From: Brachionus manjavacas
Lineage: Eukaryota > Rotifera > Eurotatoria > Ploima > Brachionidae
Length of the DNA: 64,000 nucleotides
Direction: 5' to 3'
Assembly (NCBI GenBank): GCA_019054805.1
Contig: JAHQIY010000004.1
Span: forward strand, 4,402,001-4,466,000
Position numbers and translations under genes: made by a program. Numbering within the stretch: position 1 is the first letter of the stretch; each line of letters starts with the position of its first letter. This document shows positions 58,031 through 64,000 of this stretch, one piece after another. The notes below the pieces were generated by a model. That model had not been told where the DNA came from and did no database searches. It saw only the letters and a list, made by a program, of their open reading frames with translations.

Positions 58031-60620
58031 GAGTCATTCTAATCCATTGATTGTCAGACTAGAGGATTAGTACAAAATTGAATACCAAACTTCATTGTGT
58101 AATTGCTACCTTACTATTGCCTCCTTTTTTTCCTGAAACTTCGATTATGTAAACATGTGTCACATGTAACAACCTATTTCAATATATGTCTTTTAAGCTT
58201 TCTTTACATTTTTTTGGCTTTTATTCTTTATTTTGATTTTTATTTGATCTTATTTTATTAATTCTATTTTTAATTTTTATCTCGGTAGAAATTAAAGAAA
58301 TAAATAAAAATAAAATATTTAAGATAAAAAAGAATTAGTGTATTCTTAGTTAAAAAATATATCTTATCAATAAATTAATTTTATTTTAATTAAAATTAAA
58401 TAATGATGCCATTAGAATTTTTATAGTTGATTATTTTCCATTGTATTTTTTTCCTAGAATTCTTAAGAAAATATTTTTAATGAATTACTAATAAAATATC
58501 AACCTTTCAAAATTTTCAAATTCAATTTTATTTTATTTTTTAGGAAATATTCGAAATGATTACAGTAATAAATCTCCTTTTATAAAATTGAACTGAAAAT
58601 TTCAAAACTTCCTATTTAGAAGCAAAATTTAAGTTTATTTTAAGAGATAATACTTTTACACCCACGATTATGCAATTTAATTGGCAAATAAATCATTGAT
58701 CAAATATAATTTTTGTCAAGTATTTATCGAGAAAAAAGAGTTTTAATTGTTTTCTTTATATAAATACATTTTAATCACGTCAACTCTGGCTTAATTAATA
58801 AAAAAAAAACTAATTTTTTTTTACTTTTATTTGCATGACTTAAATACGAAAAAAACTATTCAAGTGCAATTATTAAATTATCAAAAAAACTATTTTTTTT
58901 CAATTTGCCAATTTTTTCATACAGTGCTTTCTGAATTTTACGTAGAAATGCGTATAGTGAAATTATACTCAGTTACCTTTTTGTCTAAGTAATTTAAAAA
59001 GAATCTCATTTTAAAAGATCTCCTCTTTGCCTTTTGATTTTTTAATTAGAATTGTGTGTATTCATTTGCTTTTTAAGAGTAATATCCAGTTAAGATGAAT
59101 ACTCATATATTTTTTACACCTTTATTACAGTTCATTAAAATTATTTTTGACTCTGATTTGATAAAATTTTTAGTAATTCTGACTTGAGAAATTACTTTCT
59201 AATGTAAACTCTCGATTAGGGTTTGTGGTAGATTTATTGAAATTAACACAAATAGAGCAAAAGTAAGTATGTTGTAACGAATTTCACAAAAACCTGGGGC
59301 CGGTATCGACTGTGTAAATCCTGGATAACTTTTTTGGCTTTAAATATTCTAAAGATAAAAGGCTTTAAATTTGGACAAAATTAATATTTCCAAGATAAGT
59401 AGTACTAAATCACTTTTATTTTGAAATAAACTTTTTAAATTAAAATCATAATATCTTAATAGGTAATTTTGAAACTAAAAACTCCATTTTTTAATTCTAA
59501 AGCTAAGCTTAAAAAATGATTATTTTACATCTAAGCGATAAAATGGTTTTTCAATGCCATTTCTAAAATAATACCCAGTCGAAACCGGTCTTGAAAAAAT
59601 ATTAAAGACCTTGATAAGTAGAAATCACGTGAATTTAATATACTTTTATATATATTTTTAAATCTAAGAGAATGATTTTAAAATCTCAAATAAATTTAAA
59701 TATTCAAAAAATTAAAAAAAATTTCATTTTACGAAAAATTTTTGAGATTCTAATTTAAAAAAAATAACATTAGAATAAATTTTAACTCAAATTTGAGATT
59801 AATGATCAAATCCCAATAGTTTGAGTTTTTTTAGTTAACTCAAGAGTTAGATTTCAAAATTTCAAGGAATTTTAAATTATATAATTAATATAATTTAAAT
59901 AATGTGATGGCTCGATCAAAGGAATTTTTAATACCATGATAAAAAATGCATTCTGAAAAATACTTGTTTTTGAGATTAAATAGGATTAATAATAATTTAG
60001 CGAAATAATTTGGCTAACTAGCTTTGAAAATGAATCTTTGCTGATTTGTTTTTCTGATACAAAAATTTTAATTGAAATTTGAGATAAATAATAACAGACC
60101 TGGATTTAAATATATCAAATAATCAATTAATTGGGTACAGATAAAAAATGTATTTATGGCTTTATTGCATTCAATGACGACAATAACGCAGGAAACAAGT
60201 CGGAATAGTTTCTCAAGTTTATTTCCCTGGCGATAAAATATTGATTAAGGAAATTTAAATAATTAATTAAAAATAAATGCTTAAAAATTTCCGATCTGTA
60301 TCCATTTATTCACAGTAAAAAAAAATATATCTTTAACTGCAAATCTGGTCTATTAAACAAAATTTTAGTTGAAAGAGAATGTTAGTCGAATAGATCTAAA
60401 TATAATTTCAAAATAAAAATAAAAATTTAAAAGCTAGCTTGAAAAACAATGCCATTAATTTCCAGGACTACCTTTCGTTTTTAAATTGATAGCAAAGCAA
60501 TTAGTTTATACTAAATATTTTATGATTTATTTATTTATTCAAACACACCTTGAGTGATGTTAAGAAAAAAATAAGTAAGAGAGTAGGTAGTTAAGAAAAA
60601 AATTTAAATAGAATAAAAGA
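58031..60620. other. AT-rich stretch with one weak inverted-repeat pair
   Basis: No gene seen. 59297-59311 (GCCGGTATCGACTG) and 59587-59603 (CAGTCGAAACCGGTC) form an imperfect inverted pair about 300 bp apart, perhaps an old MITE. Confidence 0.35.
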
Positions 60621-61320
60621 CCTCATATGGAATATGCTATAAGTTCGTGGTGCCCGTATTTTAAGGATACCGCGGAGCTTGAAAAATTACAGAGAAGAGC
60701 GACGAAGCTTGTTCCGGAGCTCAAACATCTTGAAAACCCGCAACGGCTTATGAGACTAGGCCTAAGTGACCTGAAGACGCGAAGGTTGAGAGAATTTTGA
60801 GAATCATTAAAATTTTCCCGTAAAAACAAGCATCGAAGCGATACATTAGACTCTAAACATAAAAAATATCGACGACAGAGCTAACGCACTATTTAAAAAA
60901 TTTTTAAAATCGAAAATAACCTCGACCCTAATTGCCAAAGAAATTTACGAATACTCAAACAAAACCACAAATCAAACAAAATATAAGACTCCTTTAGAAT
61001 CGCTTTAGAATGTTTATCAATTCAACTTTTTATTTTATAAAAAGAGGGATGAAAACAGGGTCTACACCGCTCGGAACCGCCCTGGAGCTAATCTCCAAAA
61101 TTATATTTCAAAAAAAAATAGAGAAAAAGTAAAAAATTGTCTTCCCAGATTCAACTTTTTTGTTAACAGAGTTGTGAATGATTGGAATAAATTGGCGGAA
61201 GAGGTTATTGAAACAAGAAGCCTGAACAGTTTTAAGTCGAAGCTTGATGACTGGTTGGCGAGCAAATGTGTAACGACTGCTATTGCTCTATGAGCTCACT
61301 TGAATGCAACAATTAGAAAA
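60621..61320 (+). mobile_element. LINE C-terminal region, apparently interrupted by a second LINE piece
   Basis: 60621-60800 reads PHMEYAISSWCPYFKDTAEL then EKLQRRATKLVPELKHL, and 61040-61293 reads NCLPRFNFFVNRVVNDWNKL and LNSFKSKLDDWLAS to a stop; both belong to the C-terminal half of one LINE protein. Between them, about 60850-61010, a different frame reads RANALFKKFLKSKITSTLIA and ends KTPLESL, which looks like the protein end of another LINE type. The element is 5'-truncated and broken. Confidence 0.7.
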
Positions 61321-62275
61321 TATTTTCATAATAAAAAAAGTTATATTTTTGAAATTCAATTTTCACAAAATTAAAAATACTAATACTAATCTTGAATTTC
61401 GAGAAAATATTAAAAATTTAAATTTTAAATTTTGAGAATGTGCTTAAATACAAAAAAAAATATTTTATTATTGAATAAGAAAATCTTATGAAATTATAAA
61501 AATTGGTTCGTTGTAGACTAATAATGACTGTTGATTAAATTTTTTGGATTTAAAAAAATTCAGTTAATTAAGCCTATTAAAAAAGATAAATTTAGAATAA
61601 AATTTAATTATGACTTATTATATTTTTTTGTTAATTAAAGCCACTATTCGTATTCTTATTGTGTATGATATCACGAAAAATCTCTAATTAATAATGATCT
61701 AACAATTATTAATTAACTCTAATATATCTGAAAATTTATATTTAAAAATTTTCAGAGTTATATTTAACAAACAAAAATGTATGGAAATGTTTAATTTAAA
61801 TCCAATCAACAAAAAAATACTGAATTTGTACAGCACAAACGACGCTTCGTTAATATTTTAATAGAAGAAGGAGTTTTTTTACACCACATCTTAATGACGA
61901 AGATTTAATTATTTATTTTTATTTCAGCTATTTTCAGAAATCAATCAATTCACTTGACGCATTAGGTCACATGGTTTTCCAAATATTTTTATTTTTACAA
62001 AAATTTTTAATTCATTTTTAACTACTTGAAGGTTTTGGGTCTTTCTTTCAGCATTCAAAAATGAGTTTCATTTTTATGATTGGTTTCTGAAAATACAATT
62101 TATAAGGAAAATTAGATTTAAAAAAATTTAAAAATCAAAAATAAGAAAAATTGTTCAATTTATTTAATTGCGACACTTGAAATTTTTAAATATTTTTGAT
62201 AAAAATTTGACTAAGCGCCAAAAACCTTAAAATTAAAAAAGAATATTTAAATGATTATAAATTAGAATAATTTGT

Positions 62276-62333
62276 CCCATGCTATCCTACAGAATAATAG
62301 GAGAAGCGCTCATTTCCTTTTATATCTAGTGTT
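62276..62333 (-). mobile_element. Worn SINE-body remnant
   Basis: ATAGGAGAAGCGCTCATTTC matches GAGGAGGCGCTCATCTC of the SINE body at 44650 (and the reverse of 17060-17090) with several differences. Confidence 0.4.
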
Positions 62334-62836
62334 ATTTTCTGATAGGTGATCACAGGCATTATAAATCAAAAATCAAAAACTCAATAACTTTTTTACTAAT
62401 AGCTCAAAATATTTTATGTATGTCGGCTAAATCTATCATGTGCAGATGCTCTGCAAATATGTATTCAAATAATCTAATAATGGGTGTTTATTTTTAAGAA
62501 TTTTTTTTGTATAAGATGATACATTTACAGTAAAATTTGAGTGTACTTATTTTTAGGTAAGATATTTATTTAGAAAATAGTTTAGGCAAAGCCTTGGCCG
62601 GTTGGAATGGAGACTTAGTCCTGCCTTTGAGCCACTTGATAGTATTTTTTGAAAAATAAAGAGAATACAAAATTTTGATGAAATGTTAATAAAATTGAAT
62701 TTTTTTAAAGATTTGGAAGAACTTGTGGATGATAATACTAAGAAAATATTTAATTATTAGCATTTTATCTAAATAAAAATTAATTATGAAAGTTTCAATA
62801 AACAAACTTTTATATCTTGAATAGATTTGATTCTTC

Positions 62837-62839
<3 letters not shown>

Positions 62840-62867
<28 letters not shown>
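62840..62867 (+). repeat. Poly-A run
   Basis: About 28 uninterrupted A residues followed by T. It could be a retroelement tail or simple slippage; no body is recognisable upstream. Confidence 0.8.
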
Positions 62868-62871
<4 letters not shown>

Positions 62872-63774
62872 TTAATTGCCCTTCTTTAATCTTACCTAAA
62901 GGGAAAATCTTTTATTTTCACGCATGTGTCAATTTTAATAAAAAAAAAAAACAAATCAAACAGATGATGATATTCAAAATAGTACTGAAAACTAGCTCTT
63001 CTGTTTATTTATATACAAACTATTCAATTATCTAAGAATGCTTTTTCATATTTTTGAATTTTTTTTATTTTTACTTAATAATTCAATTTTTATCTTAATT
63101 TTTTTTTGGAACTTTTAAATTTACTTCTCCTTAAAAGAAGCTTAATTCAATTAAAAAATAAACAAACTGTATTCACAAATTTGCCCTTACATACTTAACT
63201 TATCTTTAACATGCTTTTATTTTAATTAAGTGAAAATAAATAAATTTTTTGTAAAACGTAAGCGCATCTCAAGTTTTAGAATTTTCCATTCATTTTCAGT
63301 AACTTACGTGAAAATAAACGTTTTCGTAACTTTTTTTTTCATAAATCAAGCTCGAAAAATTAGAAACAAAAAAGGCAAAAATATTATTACTGATAAATAT
63401 TCATGCTTTTTATTTATATTTTTAGATCTCTAGAAAAACATGAAATCGATACATTTAGTACAGAAATTATAGCTAAGTATTTGATTTTTTTTCTCTTGGA
63501 AAGTTCGTTTTTTTAAATTTCTTATTTCGCAAGGACATTAATCCAAAGCACTATTTTTTGTATTGAATATCAAAAAGAATAATATTAGATAGCTTGCTTT
63601 CTAAATTTTTATTATTTTCTTAATTTTTTATTTCTTTCGTTAAAACTAATTTAAAAATAAACTAAATTCTAATTATTAATTATTTTTAAAAATTAATTTA
63701 AAAAAAACAGAAAAATTAATCTTCAGACAAATAGCGTAAGTATTCGAATTTAGAGACATGCCATCATTTCAATT

Positions 63775-63880
63775 AATGTCGTTGATCCAGCTTTTCTGAA
63801 ATGTCAGAAAAATCATTCAATTGTGAGGTTTGCAAAACTACAGCGCTATCTGAATTTCTAAAATCTGCACACTTGAAAAC
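63775..63880 (-). CDS. Possible terminal exon of a gene entering from the right
   Basis: On the minus strand an AG acceptor (TTTTCTAAG or TTTCAAG) is followed by an open stretch reading CADFRNSDSAVVLQTSQLND then FSDISEKLDQRH and a stop. Composition is less AT-biased than the surroundings. No family is recognised, and the rest of the gene would lie beyond the window. Confidence 0.3.
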
Positions 63881-64000
63881 TTAGAAAAAATTATTTTTTA
63901 GGTGTGGTCTAGATTTTTTTATGTCTTCCCTCAAAGATTTAAGTAAACAAAAGCTGGTTATTTTTTTAGCTTAAATACCTTATGTTCTAATAGACATAAC

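Larger units (their letters stand above)
61321..63774. other. AT-rich stretch, nothing coding recognised
   Basis: It holds a worn SINE-like piece (62276-62333), a poly-A run (about 62840-62867) and a less AT-biased patch at about 62580-62640 that I cannot assign. Confidence 0.4.

Noticed and set aside
60623-60829. 68-codon minus-strand frame
   Set aside because: Antisense of the LINE protein fragment.
63230-63433. 67-codon plus-strand frame near the right end
   Set aside because: Phe/Lys/Ile-rich, typical of random AT-rich DNA, with no likeness to a known protein.

Overview
This window looks like nuclear DNA of a small invertebrate animal. It is strongly AT-rich, its genes have many short introns (often about 50 bases, GT...AG), gene-poor stretches are packed with LINE stubs and small inverted-repeat transposons, and the proteins are metazoan. 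A monogonont rotifer such as Brachionus would fit the composition, intron sizes, and LINE and MULE types, but the species is an inference that nothing here proves.

Layout. 1-162 is the first exon of a ZAP/PARP-like gene leaving the window on the minus strand. 1342-6824 is a minus-strand cluster of three tartrate-resistant (purple) acid phosphatase genes: one intact five-exon gene (5510-6824) and two decayed copies made by a recent tandem duplication. 6948-7808 is an unknown secreted Asn/Lys-rich protein ending in KHEL. 9700-10348 is a MITE with an exact 8-bp target duplication. 10495-11115 is a small secreted Cys-rich folate-receptor-like protein. 12635-16567 is a broken Ty3/gypsy retrotransposon with 95-bp LTRs. 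16828-17910 is a tRNA-headed SINE interrupted by an inverted-repeat element. 19179-19967 is an intronless isopentenyl-diphosphate isomerase.

20391-33795 is a 12-exon gene for a CEP295-like centriole protein of about 1807 residues, whose large introns hold several transposons. 35194-40288 is a 15-exon gene for a 1379-residue mono-ADP-ribosyltransferase. It joins a ZAP-like N-terminus (helix-turn-helix plus CCCH finger), one macrodomain, a WWE domain and a PARP domain; this is the most interesting gene here. 40550-42126 holds a MULE transposase remnant, an orphan pancreatic-lipase-type exon and a palindromic hAT MITE. 43024-47399 (minus) is a three-exon tandem-C2 protein resembling synaptotagmins. 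From 47400 to the end I see no convincing intact gene, only LINE fragments, a decayed C2H2 zinc-finger frame, simple repeats and perhaps one terminal exon at the right edge.

There are no operons. The genes work in separate pathways: lysosomal or secreted phosphatase, isoprenoid synthesis, centriole assembly, ADP-ribosylation and probable RNA or stress response, and membrane trafficking. All gene models were built by eye from reading frame, splice sites and phase. Every junction reported as joined keeps phase across the whole model.
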